From contig NZ_LVZK01000001.1 in NCBI RefSeq assembly GCF_001652275.1, positions 186,001-250,000 of the forward strand: a stretch of DNA of 64,000 nt. Direction: 5' to 3'. This document shows positions 52,504 through 62,779 of the stretch, in pieces (position 1 is the stretch's first letter; the number at the start of each line of letters is the position of its first letter). The notes under the pieces were generated by a model, which did not search any database, was not told the origin of the DNA, and saw only the letters and a program-made list of their open reading frames with translations. The translations under genes were made by a program, and so were the position numbers. This stretch comes from Peptidiphaga gingivicola. GTDB taxonomy: Bacteria > Actinomycetota > Actinomycetes > Actinomycetales > Actinomycetaceae.

Positions 52504-53841
52504 ATGTCTTTGCTCGACGACGCCATCTGGTGGCACGTCTACCCCCTCGGAGCCGCGGGCGCTCCGATCCGCGGCGATCAGGCGCGAGAGGCGGCCGATC
52601 CGGGCGAGCATCGGCTCCTGAGGCTGGTCCCCTGGCTCGACTACGCGGTGGAGCTCGGATGCTCCGGCGTTCTCCTGGGCCCGATCTTCGAATCGGCCTC
52701 CCACGGCTACGACACCCTCGACCACATGGCGATCGACCGACGCCTGGGCTCCGAGGAGGATTTCGAGGCTTTCATGGCGGCGTGCCGCGAACGCGGACTC
52801 AACGTCATGCTCGACGGCGTTTTCAACCACGTCGCGGCCACTCACCCGCGCGCCGAGGAGCTTGCGCTTCGCCTGCCCGACGGCGGCCTGGCGTGCTGGG
52901 AGGGGCACAGCGAGCTTCTCACGCTCGACCATTCCAAACCCGCCGTCGTCGATTTCGTCGCTGACATCATGCTTCACTGGCTGCGCAAGGGGATCGCCGG
53001 GTGGCGCCTCGACGTCGCCTACGCCGTGCCTCCGCGCTTCTGGGCCGAGACGATCGGCCGCGTGCGCGGCGAGTTCCCGAACGCGCTTTTCTTAGGGGAG
53101 GTGATCCACGGGGACTACGCGCAGATCGTCGCCGACGGCCGCCTGGACACGGTCACGCAGTACGAGCTGTGGAAGGCGATCTGGAGTTCGATCAAGGACG
53201 TCAATTTCTGGGAGCTGGCCTGGGCCCTCGATCGGCAGGCCGAGCTTTGCAGGGGCTTCGTTCCTCAGACCTTCGTCGGGAATCACGACGTTACGCGCAT
53301 AGCCTCGCAGGTAGGCGAAGCGGGGGCGGCGCTGGCGGCCGCCATGCTTTTCACCCTGCCCGGGATGCCCTCGATTTACTACGGCGACGAACGCGGCGTG
53401 CGCGGCGACAAGGGCGAGGGGGCCACGGCCGACGACGAACTCCGGCCTGCCCTGCCTCCCGAGCCGGGCGAGGGCGACAGGCCGTGGATGTACCGCCTTT
53501 ACCAGGATCTCATCGGCTTGCGGCGGCGTCACCCGTGGATCGCCCGCGGCGAGGCCGCCGTGCTGGCCAAGGACAACTCCTGGATCGAATACGAGGTGCG
53601 GCCGAGCGGCGAGGGCGGGCGCGAGGGCCAGACGGACCGGGGCCGGGACGGCGCGGGCCGAGCGAACGGCGGCCACGCGAACGGCGTCCTAACAAACAGC
53701 GGCCACGCGAACGCGGGCGACGCGCTGCGGGTGCGAATCGAGCTTGCTCCTCGCGCCGCCGTGCGGATCACGGATGCGGCGGGCAACGAGCTGTTCGCCT
53801 GGCGCGGGCCCGAGGGCGGGCTTTCGGCCGACGCGCCCTGA
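52504..53841 (+). CDS. GH13 alpha-amylase-family glycoside hydrolase
   Basis: 445 residues, no signal peptide. GH13 regions: DGVFNH, GWRLDVAY (nucleophile Asp), LFLGEVI (acid/base Glu) and FVGNHDVTR (third Asp). It is cytoplasmic and compact, close to cyclomaltodextrinase or alpha-glucosidase-like enzymes, and acts on alpha-glucans or oligosaccharides. A ~35-residue Gly/Asn/His/Arg insert with a repeated GHANG lies near residue 390. ATG 52504 is preceded by GAAAGGAA. It is a single gene behind its own operator array. Confidence 0.88.
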   Translation: MSLLDDAIWWHVYPLGAAGAPIRGDQAREAADPGEHRLLRLVPWLDYAVELGCSGVLLGPIFESASHGYDTLDHMAIDRRLGSEEDFEAFMAACRERGLNVMLDGVFNHVAATHPRAEELALRLPDGGLACWEGHSELLTLDHSKPAVVDFVADIMLHWLRKGIAGWRLDVAYAVPPRFWAETIGRVRGEFPNALFLGEVIHGDYAQIVADGRLDTVTQYELWKAIWSSIKDVNFWELAWALDRQAELCRGFVPQTFVGNHDVTRIASQVGEAGAALAAAMLFTLPGMPSIYYGDERGVRGDKGEGATADDELRPALPPEPGEGDRPWMYRLYQDLIGLRRRHPWIARGEAAVLAKDNSWIEYEVRPSGEGGREGQTDRGRDGAGRANGGHANGVLTNSGHANAGDALRVRIELAPRAAVRITDAAGNELFAWRGPEGGLSADAP

Positions 53842-53959
53842 TCAAAACGGCGAGTGGGAGCGCTAATCCGCGTGGCGACGCGTCGCGACCCGAGAGAAAA
53901 TACGGCAGCCCGCCTTGCCCGATCCCGCGGGCTCGGGGCTCGAACCGTTGGTCCGCCGC

Positions 53960-54499
53960 TCACCGCGCAGCGAAGCCGTGCCTCTCGTAGATTCTGCGCG
54001 CAGCGGCGTTCTCGCTCTCCACGCGCAGGCCGACTTCGCGGCCGCCGACCGCGGCCAGCGCAGCGCCGACGAGCGCGTCTCCGATCCCCCGTCCGCGCTT
54101 GTCGGGGGCAACGAAGAGATCGACGACGAAGGTCAGACCTTCGACGTCGTCCCACGGCGGCTTGTCGGTCACCAGGATGGCGCCGACCGGCTCCCCGCCC
54201 TCCTCTGCGACCAGGCACGCATCGGGGACCCACGCGCCGTACTCGCCGGCGCTCGCAGCTTCGATGTCGGCGACGGCCTCTTCGCACGTCCCGACCTCGC
54301 CGTCGGGATATGAGCGAAAGTACAGGCGCCCAATCCTCTCGATCGATTCGGAATCTCGCGAAATCGGGCGGATGTCGACGCCTTCGGCGCGCTCCGGCGG
54401 TTCGGCGCGCAGACGGTCTTCTTCCGGCACGCCGGTGCGCCCACCGAGACTTGCCGGGCGGAGGCGGAGTCCCGCCGGGCGGACGAGGGTAAGCTGCAT
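53960..54499 (-). CDS. GNAT-family N-acetyltransferase
   Basis: 179 residues. The acetyl-CoA site is visible as VVDLFVAPDKRGRGIGDALVGAAL, followed by VGLRVESENAAARRIYERHGF. The first ~40 residues are not part of the fold. Substrate unknown. AAAGGAG lies five bases before ATG. It ends convergently with the GH13 gene. Confidence 0.87.
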   Translation of the reverse strand: MQLTLVRPAGLRLRPASLGGRTGVPEEDRLRAEPPERAEGVDIRPISRDSESIERIGRLYFRSYPDGEVGTCEEAVADIEAASAGEYGAWVPDACLVAEEGGEPVGAILVTDKPPWDDVEGLTFVVDLFVAPDKRGRGIGDALVGAALAAVGGREVGLRVESENAAARRIYERHGFAAR

Positions 54500-54627
54500 A
54501 GCACTCCTTTCCGAGGCGTTTGTTCTCCAGATTTTAGCCGGCAGGCCGAGGCCGCAAGCTCTAAACGGCTCCGCCTAAACAACATATCTTTTTACATTCA
54601 ACCATTGACCCCCTAGGGAGCTCTGAC

Positions 54628-54954
54628 TTAAACCCACAGTATCAATGAGGTCACGCACGGGGACGGCAAATGTCTCTGCCCGATCGCCTTTCCACGGCTA
54701 ACAAGAATCCAGATCGCCGCGAGGAGTACGAGCAGAATCGTCGCGGCGGCGAGGAAGAAGTCGGCGGCCGCACCGCTGTTTCTGTTTACGGGAGCTTCGG
54801 CTGCCACGCTCTTCTCAATTCCCGCGGCCGCCGCGGTCCTTTCAAACGTTCCGAGCGTATCGTCCTCGTACACGGTAAAGTTCACGGCTCTCGTGCTGGA
54901 TGGCGGGATCTCGGGAGACGTTTTCGTATTGCTCTCAAGCCCACCCCAATGCAT
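54628..54954 (-). CDS. Uncertain small protein with a C-terminal membrane helix
   Basis: 108 residues with codon use like the neighbours. A Thr/Ala-rich part (TRAVNFTVYEDDTLGTFERTAAAAGIE split by charges) precedes one membrane helix (FFLAAATILLVLLAAIWILV) and a short basic tail. No ribosome site precedes ATG 54954, and no family was recognised. It may be the surviving 3' end of a larger surface protein. It overlaps the start of an opposite-strand frame. Confidence 0.35.
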   Translation of the reverse strand: MHWGGLESNTKTSPEIPPSSTRAVNFTVYEDDTLGTFERTAAAAGIEKSVAAEAPVNRNSGAAADFFLAAATILLVLLAAIWILVSRGKAIGQRHLPSPCVTSLILWV

Positions 54955-55255
54955 CAGCGGTCAGGTCGCCGAGCTTTTCGTCATATTCATAACCGGCTGG
55001 GCGCTGCTGGCTTTGATTCCCTGCGCGTACGCCACGGCGACCGCCGCGCTTGCCCGCCAGACCGCCGTCGCATCCTCGATCGCGTCCGTGACAGTCAACG
55101 CGTTGGCACTTGCCTGTACGCTTCCCACTGCCTTCGTTGTGCTCTCGCGGTACGGAGCCGACGCATTCGCTGTCGCATTCCCTGTGCCCGTCTCTTTCGC
55201 GACAGCTCTGGTCGGCGCAGGCGCAGACTTGAGGAAGAAGATCAAGGCCATTTGA
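54893..55255 (+). pseudogene. Truncated paralogue of the following membrane protein
   Basis: The last ~85 residues (ALIPCAYATATAALA..., SVTVNALALACTLP, GAGADLRKKIKAI) align with the protein encoded at 55364 (ILIPCAYILAIATLA, SVVANALALAATVP, AASADLRDKIKSV). The matching first helix is missing, and GTG 54893 has no ribosome site. It is probably a tandem duplicate that lost its 5' end, though a short functional form cannot be excluded. Confidence 0.45.
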
Positions 55256-55363
55256 ACGCAAACAGCGGCTGAAAGCCGATAGGCTGGGCGTGGACCCGGC
55301 GACGCACACCATATGAGTCGCATTTCAAGCGCACACAGGCAAAAACACCGAAGGAGCAGCCCG

Positions 55364-55837
55364 ATGACCGGTGAACCGGATGTCTTCGATTACTACAGCG
55401 ACTCAAAGCTGAAGTCTTCATCGAAAATCAAAGTCAAGCCAGCATTGCTTGTGCTCATTCTCCTGACCTTGGCCACCGCAGCCGTGTTGATTCAAGCCCA
55501 CTGGCTCGACAACCACACCTCCTACCGTCCCGCCGAAGCCGATATCGAAGGCTATCTTCTGTCGCTCACCGAACGGCCGTTGTGCATACTGATTCCTTGC
55601 GCATACATCCTCGCAATCGCGACTTTGGCGGATCGAACCACCATCGCGTGCTCAATCCTGTCGGTAGTCGCCAATGCCTTGGCCCTTGCCGCCACGGTTC
55701 CTCTAGCAATCTACGTATCGAGGTGGAACGACTGGACCGTGAAGCTTCCACTTTCTCCCGCCCTTTTTGCATTGTCCGTGGCTGCAGCGAGCGCCGACCT
55801 ACGGGACAAAATCAAGTCCGTCCATGAACGGCTTTGA
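55364..55837 (+). CDS. Uncharacterised four-helix membrane protein
   Basis: 157 residues. A polar N-terminus (DVFDYYSDSKLKSSSKI) is followed by about four membrane helices (VKPALLVLILLTLATAAVLIQ, PLCILIPCAYILAIATL, SILSVVANALALAATVPLAIYV, SPALFALSVAAASA) and a charged end DLRDKIKSVHERL. The ribosome site AAGGAG lies eight bases before ATG 55364. No known family is recognised. A truncated paralogue lies directly upstream. Confidence 0.7.
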   Translation: MTGEPDVFDYYSDSKLKSSSKIKVKPALLVLILLTLATAAVLIQAHWLDNHTSYRPAEADIEGYLLSLTERPLCILIPCAYILAIATLADRTTIACSILSVVANALALAATVPLAIYVSRWNDWTVKLPLSPALFALSVAAASADLRDKIKSVHERL

Positions 55838-55952
55838 AGCGCGAACGATCTCGGGACCGGGGCGGGCTCTGCATCGTGCAGCAAGGTGCTTGTCGTTGGC
55901 GAGCCGCGCGATCGGGCCGAATCCACGCGGAACCGATCCGAAGTAGGACGGC

Positions 55953-58445
55953 TCAATCGAAGAGACTGCGCAGCACGGCGTCGGACGCGGCAGCCACTTC
56001 GGCGACGTCGAACACCAGGACCTCGTCGGAGCTTCCCGCCGGACCGCCGGTCTCCGGCCCGAGCTGCGAGTCAGCGACGCGTGACGCCACAGCCCCGCCA
56101 GCGGCGTCTGCCTTGGCAGGCGCATCGACAGAAGCTTCAGCAGACCATTCGGCCCCGTCGGCTGCGGCCCACCGCTCGGCGGCAAGCTGGATCGCAAGCA
56201 GCTCCCCGCCCGTCGTCCCCAAACGCACGGCCGCGACGCCTTCGGCCTCGGCCGCGCGCAGCACGAGGTCGAGGTAGCCTTCGGGGACGGCGAGCACCGC
56301 GCGGGCCTGCGTCTCCGAGAAAAGCGCGGTGAAATTGTCGATTCCTTCGCGGGAGGCCAGATCCGTCAGATCGACAGACGCGCCGACCCCCGCCCGCACG
56401 GACATGTCCGCGAGCGCCTGGACGAGGCCCCCGTTGGAAACGTCGTGCGCCGCGGCCAAGATGGGGCCGAGGTCGCCGGTGTCGGCGTCGTGCAATGCGA
56501 GGAGCACGCGCCCTAACGCCATTTCCGCCTGAAGGTCCGCCTTCGGCGGCCGCCCGCCGAGATGCCCGTGGATCGCGCGCGCCCAGGCGGAGCCGTCGAG
56601 CTCGTCGCGGGTGCGGCCGAGCAGCACGACGACGAGGCCGTCCTCCCGCCAGCCGGACGGCACGGCGGTGCGCACGTCGTCCATGACTCCGAGGACGCCG
56701 ACGACGGGCGTCGGGTTGATCGACGAATCGACGCGGCCTTTCTCCTTGCCGTGCGAATTGTAGAGCGAGACGTTTCCGCCGGTCACGGGCACGCCCATCT
56801 CCCTGCAGGCATCCGCGAGCCCGGTGATCGCCTGGACGAGCTGCCACATGGCGTCCGGGTCCTCCGGCGATCCGAAGTTCAGGCAGTCGGTGACCGCCAG
56901 AGGCTTCGCGCCCACGGTGCAGACGTTGCGGTACGCCTCGGCCAGCGCCTGGCGGGCGCCCTCGTACGGGTCGAGCTTCGTGTAGCGCCCGTTGGCGTCG
57001 GCAGAAATCGCGATGCCCCGCCCGGTCTCCTCGTCGACGCGGATCACTCCGGCGTCGTCAGGCTGGGAAAGGGCCGTGTTTCCGCGGACGAACCTGTCAT
57101 ACTGATCGGTCACCCAGCCCGCGCCCGCCTGATTCGGATCGGTGAGCACGCGCAGGATGTGCTCGCGCAGCTCGGCCGGCGAACCGGGGCGGGAGAGCCC
57201 GTCCGCGCCGTCGGCGTTGAGCGCGTCCTGCCACTGCGGGCGGGCGTACGGCCGCTCGTATGCAGGGCCTTCGTGGGCGACGGACCTCGGGTCGACGTCG
57301 ACGATCCTGTGCCCGTGGTGGTCGATCGTCAGCCGTCCCGAGGCGTTGACGGTCCCGATGACGGCGGCCTCGACCTCCCACTTGCCGACGACGTCCATGA
57401 ACGCGTCGAGCCTGTCCGGGGCGACGACGGCCATCATCCGCTCCTGCGATTCGCTCATGAGGATTTCCCCGGCGGTGAGCGTGGGGTCGCGCAGAAGAAC
57501 GTTTTCGAGGTCCACGTGCATGCCGCCGTCGCCGTTGGAGGCGAGCTCGCTCGTGGCGCAGGAAATTCCGGCCGCGCCGAGGTCTTGGATTCCCAAGACG
57601 AGGCCCCCGGCGAAGAGCTCGAGGCAGCATTCGATGAGGACCTTTTCCATGAACGGGTCGCCCACCTGCACCGAGGGCCGTTTGGCGGGCATGCCGTCCT
57701 CGAAGGCCTCGGAGGCCAGGATCGACGCGCCGCCGATGCCGTCGCCGCCGGTGCGCGCCCCGAAGAGCACCACCTTGTTGCCTTCGCCCGAAGCGTTGGC
57801 GAGGTGGACGTCGCCGTGGCGCAGCACGCCTGCGCACAGGGCGTTGACGAGCGGATTCTCCTGGTAGGACGCGTCGAATTCTGTCTCCCCGCCGATGTTC
57901 GGCAGCCCGAGGCAGTTGCCGTATCCGCCGACGCCGGCGACGACGCCGTGCACCACGCGGGCCGTGTCCGCGTGGCCGACGTCGCCGAAGCGCAGCTGGT
58001 CCATGACCGCTACGGGCCGGGCTCCCATGGAGACAATGTCTCGCACGATGCCGCCCACGCCGGTGGCCGCCCCCTGATACGGCTCGACGAAGCTCGGGTG
58101 ATTGTGCGACTCCACTTTGAACGTCACGGCCCAGCCGTCGCCGATGTCCACGACTCCGGCGTTCTCGCCCATGCCGACGAGCAGGTGCTCGCGCATCTCG
58201 GGCGTGAGCTTGCTGCCGAATTGCTTGAGGTGGATCTTCGAGGATTTGTACGAGCAGTGCTCTGACCACATCACCGAGTACATGGCGAGCTCGGCGGCCG
58301 TGGGACGCCTGCCGAGGATCTGCCTGATGCTCGCGTATTCGTCCTCTTTGAGGCCGAGTTCGGCCCAGGGCATGGGCTGCTCGGAGGTCGCCGCGGCTTT
58401 CTCGACGGTGTCATAGCTTTCGTTGCGGTGCTCGGCCGAAGCCAT
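55953..58445 (-). CDS. purL: Phosphoribosylformylglycinamidine synthase subunit PurL
   Basis: 830 residues, the small-PurL form that needs PurS and PurQ. It makes FGAM from FGAR, ATP and ammonia delivered by PurQ. Visible are [56 protein letters not shown] and GGNVSLYN. An extra ~50-residue Ala/Ser-rich segment precedes the C-terminus ([18 protein letters not shown]). AGGAG precedes ATG 58445. It lies 89 bases after purQ. Confidence 0.96.
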   Translation of the reverse strand: MASAEHRNESYDTVEKAAATSEQPMPWAELGLKEDEYASIRQILGRRPTAAELAMYSVMWSEHCSYKSSKIHLKQFGSKLTPEMREHLLVGMGENAGVVDIGDGWAVTFKVESHNHPSFVEPYQGAATGVGGIVRDIVSMGARPVAVMDQLRFGDVGHADTARVVHGVVAGVGGYGNCLGLPNIGGETEFDASYQENPLVNALCAGVLRHGDVHLANASGEGNKVVLFGARTGGDGIGGASILASEAFEDGMPAKRPSVQVGDPFMEKVLIECCLELFAGGLVLGIQDLGAAGISCATSELASNGDGGMHVDLENVLLRDPTLTAGEILMSESQERMMAVVAPDRLDAFMDVVGKWEVEAAVIGTVNASGRLTIDHHGHRIVDVDPRSVAHEGPAYERPYARPQWQDALNADGADGLSRPGSPAELREHILRVLTDPNQAGAGWVTDQYDRFVRGNTALSQPDDAGVIRVDEETGRGIAISADANGRYTKLDPYEGARQALAEAYRNVCTVGAKPLAVTDCLNFGSPEDPDAMWQLVQAITGLADACREMGVPVTGGNVSLYNSHGKEKGRVDSSINPTPVVGVLGVMDDVRTAVPSGWREDGLVVVLLGRTRDELDGSAWARAIHGHLGGRPPKADLQAEMALGRVLLALHDADTGDLGPILAAAHDVSNGGLVQALADMSVRAGVGASVDLTDLASREGIDNFTALFSETQARAVLAVPEGYLDLVLRAAEAEGVAAVRLGTTGGELLAIQLAAERWAAADGAEWSAEASVDAPAKADAAGGAVASRVADSQLGPETGGPAGSSDEVLVFDVAEVAAASDAVLRSLFD

Positions 58446-58534
58446 GGATTCTCCTGTTCCGAGGGGAGCGTCGCATCCCTTGGGCGGGGCGGCGTCCCGA
58501 AATGTGAGCGCTGGATTCGCGGCCCTTCGCGCCG

Positions 58535-59227
58535 CTATGCGAGAACCGATTCGAGGGCGGATGTGAAAAAGGTCAGCCCGTCGGTTCCCGAACGGAGCCC
58601 GTCGGCGCCGCCCGGGCCGAAACCCGATTCGACGGCGTGCTCCGGGTGAGGCATGAGCCCGACGACGTTCCCCGACTCGGAGACGACGCCCGCGATGTCG
58701 TCGACCGACCCGTTGGGGTTGACTCCAACGTATCGGAAGGCCACGCGCCCCTCGCCTTCAAGGCGAGCGACGGTTTCGGCGTCGGCCTGGAAGCACCCTT
58801 CGCCGTTCTTCAAGGGAATCGTGATGACCTGCCCCCTCGTGAAACCGGAGGTCCACGGCGTGTCCGCGTTCTCGACCGCAAGCTTTTGCTCGCGGCAGAC
58901 GAAACGCTGCCCCTCGTTGCGGACCAGCGCCCCGGGCAGCAGGTGCGCCTCGCACAGAATCTGGAATCCGTTGCAGATCCCCAGCACGGGAACGCCCTTG
59001 CCCGCCGCCTCGACGACGGCCGACATGACGGGGGTCAGCGCGGCTATGGCCCCGCATCTGAGGTAGTCGCCGTAGGAAAAGCCCCCGGGCAGCACGATCG
59101 CATCGACTTCCCCGACGTCGTCCGAGGCGTACCACAGAGCGACGGGCTCGCCTCCGGCCAATCGAACGGCGCGCGCGGCGTCGCCGTCGTCCAACGTTCC
59201 GGGGAACGTGACCACGCCGATCTTCAC
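58535..59227 (-). CDS. purQ: Phosphoribosylformylglycinamidine synthase subunit PurQ
   Basis: 230 residues. Class-I glutaminase supplying ammonia to Pur[17 protein letters not shown], the nucleophile Cys in [10 protein letters not shown], and the His-Glu pair in [10 protein letters not shown]. Starts at GTG 59227 within the purS stop (GTGA), so the two are translationally coupled. Confidence 0.96.
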   Translation of the reverse strand: MKIGVVTFPGTLDDGDAARAVRLAGGEPVALWYASDDVGEVDAIVLPGGFSYGDYLRCGAIAALTPVMSAVVEAAGKGVPVLGICNGFQILCEAHLLPGALVRNEGQRFVCREQKLAVENADTPWTSGFTRGQVITIPLKNGEGCFQADAETVARLEGEGRVAFRYVGVNPNGSVDDIAGVVSESGNVVGLMPHPEHAVESGFGPGGADGLRSGTDGLTFFTSALESVLA

Positions 59228-59481
59228 CGCTCGTCCTCCGCAGCGTAGACGGCAACGACGTCCTCGATGATCGGGTTGGAAAGGCTCGTCGCAGCGAGTT
59301 CGCGTGCGGACTCCAGATGCCCCTCAGTCACCGCCCCCTTCACGGAAAGCTGGAAACGCTTGCCCTGCCGCACGTCCGTGAAGACGTCCACTCCGTGCCG
59401 AAGGAAGGCTCCGCGCACGGCCTTGCCCTGCGGGTCGAGAATTTCAGGCTTCGGCATGACTTCGACGATGATCCGCCCCAA
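59224..59481 (-). CDS. purS: Phosphoribosylformylglycinamidine synthase subunit PurS
   Basis: 85 residues. PurS bridges PurQ and Pur[18 protein letters not shown] and [10 protein letters not shown] are typical. The start is TTG at 59481, fixed by AGGAGGAAG five to six bases upstream; no ATG or GTG fits. Part of purC-purS-purQ-purL. Confidence 0.93.
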   Translation of the reverse strand: MGRIIVEVMPKPEILDPQGKAVRGAFLRHGVDVFTDVRQGKRFQLSVKGAVTEGHLESARELAATSLSNPIIEDVVAVYAAEDER

Positions 59482-59615
59482 GGGCTTCCTCCTGTCTCAC
59501 AAATCGGACGCCATGCGGCGCCTCATGTCCATGATATGGGCACGAGGCGCTTTCGCGCATGATTTTCCGAAATCCGAGCGGCGGGTTCGCCTGGCCGTTC
59601 TCCGACCTCGCCCCG

Positions 59616-60524
59616 TCACGACCAGCGGCTGCCGGTCAGATGCTCGTAGATCTGCACATAACGCTCGTGGGTCTTGTCAACCACCTCGTCGGGCAACGCA
59701 GGCGGATGCGTGCCGGAACTCACGTCCCACCCCGATTCCTCCGAGCTCAGCCAGTCGCGGACGAATTGCTTGTCGAGCGAGTGCTGGGACCTTCCCGGCT
59801 CGTAGACATTCGCGATCCAGAACCGCGAAGAGTCCGGGGTGAGCACTTCGTCGCCGAGGATGATCTCCTCCGAGCCGGCGTCGGGGGAAACGCCGAACTC
59901 GAACTTCGTGTCGGCAATGATGATGCCCCGCTCCGCGGCGATCTCGCGAGCCCTCGCGTACGTCGCAATCGACTTCGCCCGAAGCTCGCGGGCCACGCCC
60001 TCTCCCACCCGCGCGGCGGTGTCGGCAAAGGTGATGCTTTGGTCGTGGTCGCCGAGCCTGGCCTTCGTCGTCGGCGTGAAGATCGGCCGGTCGAGGCGCT
60101 CCGCCTCCCTGATGCCCGGAGGGAGGGCGACGCCGCACACGGTTCCGCGGCGCTTGTATTCGGCCATGCCGGATCCCGTCAGGTAGCCGCGCACTACGCA
60201 TTCGACGGGGAAAATCTTGAGGCGGCGGGTGATCATTGCACGCCCTTCGACGGCCGCAGGGACGTTCGTCGATATGACGTGGTTGGGGGTGAGATCGGAG
60301 AGCTGCTCGAACCACCACAGCGACAGCTGGGTGAGTATTCTCCCCTTGTCCGGAATCTCGGTGGGAAGAACATAGTCGTAGGCGCTGATCCGATCAGAGG
60401 CGACGATTAGGTAAGCATCCTCGCCGTTGTGTGCGTCCACGCCCGACGGAACGTAGACATCGCGAACTTTGCCCGAGTACACGTGCGTCCACCCGGGCAG
60501 GTTTCTTGCACCGATTCCAATCAT
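59616..60524 (-). CDS. purC: Phosphoribosylaminoimidazole-succinocarboxamide synthase
   Basis: 302 residues, the long SAICAR synthetase form. HVYSGKVRDVY, VASDRISAYDYVLPTEIPDKG, VVRGYLTGSG, DTKFEFG and LGDEVLTPDSSRFW are visible. It joins aspartate to CAIR with ATP. ATG 60524 starts just before the conserved core; an in-frame GTG at 60536 is an alternative. Confidence 0.96.
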   Translation of the reverse strand: MIGIGARNLPGWTHVYSGKVRDVYVPSGVDAHNGEDAYLIVASDRISAYDYVLPTEIPDKGRILTQLSLWWFEQLSDLTPNHVISTNVPAAVEGRAMITRRLKIFPVECVVRGYLTGSGMAEYKRRGTVCGVALPPGIREAERLDRPIFTPTTKARLGDHDQSITFADTAARVGEGVARELRAKSIATYARAREIAAERGIIIADTKFEFGVSPDAGSEEIILGDEVLTPDSSRFWIANVYEPGRSQHSLDKQFVRDWLSSEESGWDVSSGTHPPALPDEVVDKTHERYVQIYEHLTGSRWS

Positions 60525-60887
60525 CTGTGTTCTCACTCCCTCGTGTACCACAGTAGTTCTTTCCACGTATTGGATCACGGCTACCTGCCTCTTGTCCATA
60601 GGTTGAGATAACCGTTTTTGCCCGCGACGACGACGTCGAACCACGCTTACGCGTCAAACCGGCGCAAAGTCCCAATCAGTCGATTTCGCACCCTCGTGTG
60701 CCAATGACCGTAAGGGGCATTGAACACACCGCCGGAAGCGCGAAGTCCAACCCGGGTCGACGCCGAGCCCATCGCCACGTTGCGAATGCAATTTCAACAA
60801 TACACCCACAGTTTAGCCGTTATCCAGTGATTTTGCCCGATGTTTTCGACGTCGAAGCGGAGGGGCTGATTCGCGGGCGCACGACGG
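60525..60887. other. 363-bp gap between purD and purC
   Basis: No gene is supported on either strand. The length suggests a separate promoter for purC-S-Q-L. No purine riboswitch-like structure was recognised. Confidence 0.55.
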
Positions 60888-62294
60888 TCACATTCCCGCG
60901 GCGACGTCGGTGCGGAAATGCGCCCCTTTCAGCCGGATCTCCGAGATAGCTGCGTAGGCCGCGGCGCGCGCGGCGGCCACGTCCTTTCCCATTCCGACGC
61001 ACGCCAACACTCGGCCTCCGGCGGACACAACGGCTCCGTCCGATTCCTTCGTTCCCGCGTGGACGACGTGCGCGCCGGGCACGCTTTCAGCCGCGCCCAA
61101 GCCCTCGACGGGGTCGCCCGCATGCACCGGCCCGGGATAGCCGGGCGCCGCCAAGACCACGGTGACTGCGGCGTCGGGAAGCCATTCGAGGCGGCGAAGT
61201 CCATGCCTGCTGCCGGGCTTCTCTTCGCCCTCCGCCGCCGCTTCCCGTTCGTCTCCATTCAGCTCCGAGCCGCCTCGACTCGGCTGTCCTCCCTTTTCCT
61301 CTCGCGGCTCGCCCCGGCCTGCCGCAGACTCGCCCCCGGCCCTTTCAGGCTCTCCGAGAACCGGCCCCAGCTCGCCCCTCGCCGCATCCCGCAAAAGGCC
61401 GGCGAGGGGGGTGACCAGCCGCGCCAGCACCGACTGCGTCTCGGGGTCGCCGAAACGCACGTTGAACTCCACCACTTTCACGCCCTCGGAGGTCAACGCC
61501 AAGCCGCAGTAGAGCACGCCGACGAAGGGCGTTCCGCGCCGCGCCATTTCGTCTACGACCGGCTGGGCGACCTCGGCGACGACGGCGTCGGCCAGCCCCG
61601 GGTCGGCCCACGGGAGCGGCGAGTAGGATCCCATGCCGCCGGTATTGGGCCCCTTGCCGCCGTCGTACGCCCGCTTATAGTCCTGCGCGGGCTCCAGAGG
61701 AAGGGCGACGCGTCCGTCGCACAGACAGAAAAGGGAGACCTCGGGCCCGTCGAGGAACTCCTCGATCAGCGCCTTCCCCTCGGGCTTGGCCAGGCACCCC
61801 TGGGCGTGGGCGAGGGCGGCGTCTCTGTCATCCGTCACGACGACTCCCTTGCCCGCGGCCAACCCGTCGTCTTTGACCACGTGGGGCGCGCCGAAAGCGT
61901 CAAGGGCCGCTTCCACTTCTCCAAGGCTCGTGCACAGCCGCGATCGCGCCGTCTGCACGCCCGCGCTGGCCATGACCTCCTTGGCGAACGCCTTCGAGCC
62001 TTCCAGGCGTGCGGCTTCCCGCGAGGGGCCGAAAATGTCGATGCCCGCCTCGCGCACGGCGTCGGCCACGCCAGCGACCAACGGAGCCTCCGGACCGACG
62101 ACGACGAGGTCGATCCCCTTGCTGCGAGCGAATGCGGCCACGGCCGCCCCGTCGAGGATGTCGAGGTCGACGAGCGTTCCCAATGGGGCCATCCCGGGGT
62201 TCCCCGGGGCGATGTAGAGGACGTCGTCGTCGCTGCGAAGAGAACGGGCGATGGCGTGCTCGCGGCCTCCCGACCCGAGTATGAGTATGTTCAC
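60888..62294 (-). CDS. purD: Phosphoribosylamine-glycine ligase with a low-complexity insert
   Basis: 468 residues against ~425 for the family. The ATP-grasp core is normal: ILGSGGREHAIA, VVGPEAPLVAGVAD, DDGLAAGKGVVV, GGMGSYSPLP and FNVRFGDPETQ. A ~55-residue Gly/Glu/Arg/Ser-rich segment is inserted at about residues 313-367, between the ATP-grasp domain and the C-terminal domain (EWLPDAAVTVVLAAPGYPG). It keeps the frame and probably forms a surface loop. It forms GAR from phosphoribosylamine and glycine. Confidence 0.94.
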   Translation of the reverse strand: MNILILGSGGREHAIARSLRSDDDVLYIAPGNPGMAPLGTLVDLDILDGAAVAAFARSKGIDLVVVGPEAPLVAGVADAVREAGIDIFGPSREAARLEGSKAFAKEVMASAGVQTARSRLCTSLGEVEAALDAFGAPHVVKDDGLAAGKGVVVTDDRDAALAHAQGCLAKPEGKALIEEFLDGPEVSLFCLCDGRVALPLEPAQDYKRAYDGGKGPNTGGMGSYSPLPWADPGLADAVVAEVAQPVVDEMARRGTPFVGVLYCGLALTSEGVKVVEFNVRFGDPETQSVLARLVTPLAGLLRDAARGELGPVLGEPERAGGESAAGRGEPREEKGGQPSRGGSELNGDEREAAAEGEEKPGSRHGLRRLEWLPDAAVTVVLAAPGYPGPVHAGDPVEGLGAAESVPGAHVVHAGTKESDGAVVSAGGRVLACVGMGKDVAAARAAAYAAISEIRLKGAHFRTDVAAGM

Positions 62295-62779
62295 GGAACA
62301 ACCCTAAGCCAGGTTGCGCAACAACGACGATTTGACGCCGGACGTGTCACATTCTGAACGATGCCTCTCCTCCGAACGGCGAATCCCTCCTGAACGACGC
62401 CCCTCCCCCGAACGGCGAATCCCTCCTGAACATCGGGTTTTTCCCAAACGACGACGCCTTCCCGAAAGACGAACCGTTTCCAGACGACAAGCCTTTCCAG
62501 ACGACAAGCCCTCCGCCGGCGTTCCCCGGAAACTCGCCGTCCTCGCCCTTCATCCCAGATCAATCCAACAAATCGCCTCCGCGAAAAGAAAAAGGAGGTT
62601 CATGGAAGAGAAAGGATGTTTATAGAAGAAAAGAGACAGTTTGAAGATGGTACGATCGCGAAACGCCAATCAGACTATCGTCTGATTACAGAGCACATTC
62701 CACGTCGTTAAACTCCCCAACGGAGGCGTGTCTACCGAACTCCATGCTCACTTTCACATCACGAGTTCAGGAAATGAAT
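62295..62779. other. Repeat-bearing intergenic region before the adhesin gene
   Basis: A 36-bp-period repeat has its conserved 22-bp core at 62374-62395 and 62410-62431. A 17-bp perfect tandem duplication lies at 62477-62510. No convincing protein is encoded; an AAGGAGG site at ~62590 leads only to an eight-codon frame. The promoter of the surface protein should lie after ~62630. Confidence 0.6.
62669..62688. promoter_or_regulatory. Palindrome upstream of the adhesin gene
   Basis: AATCAGAC-TATC-GTCTGATT, perfect 8-bp arms, 92-111 bases before the adhesin start. Candidate operator or 5' hairpin. Confidence 0.5.

Noticed and set aside
58637-59248. Plus-strand frame opposite purQ
   Set aside because: High GC at codon positions produces long antisense frames over nearly every gene here; no ribosome site or homology.
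60525-60887. Purine riboswitch before purC
   Set aside because: No conserved purine-aptamer elements or terminator switch could be drawn in the gap.
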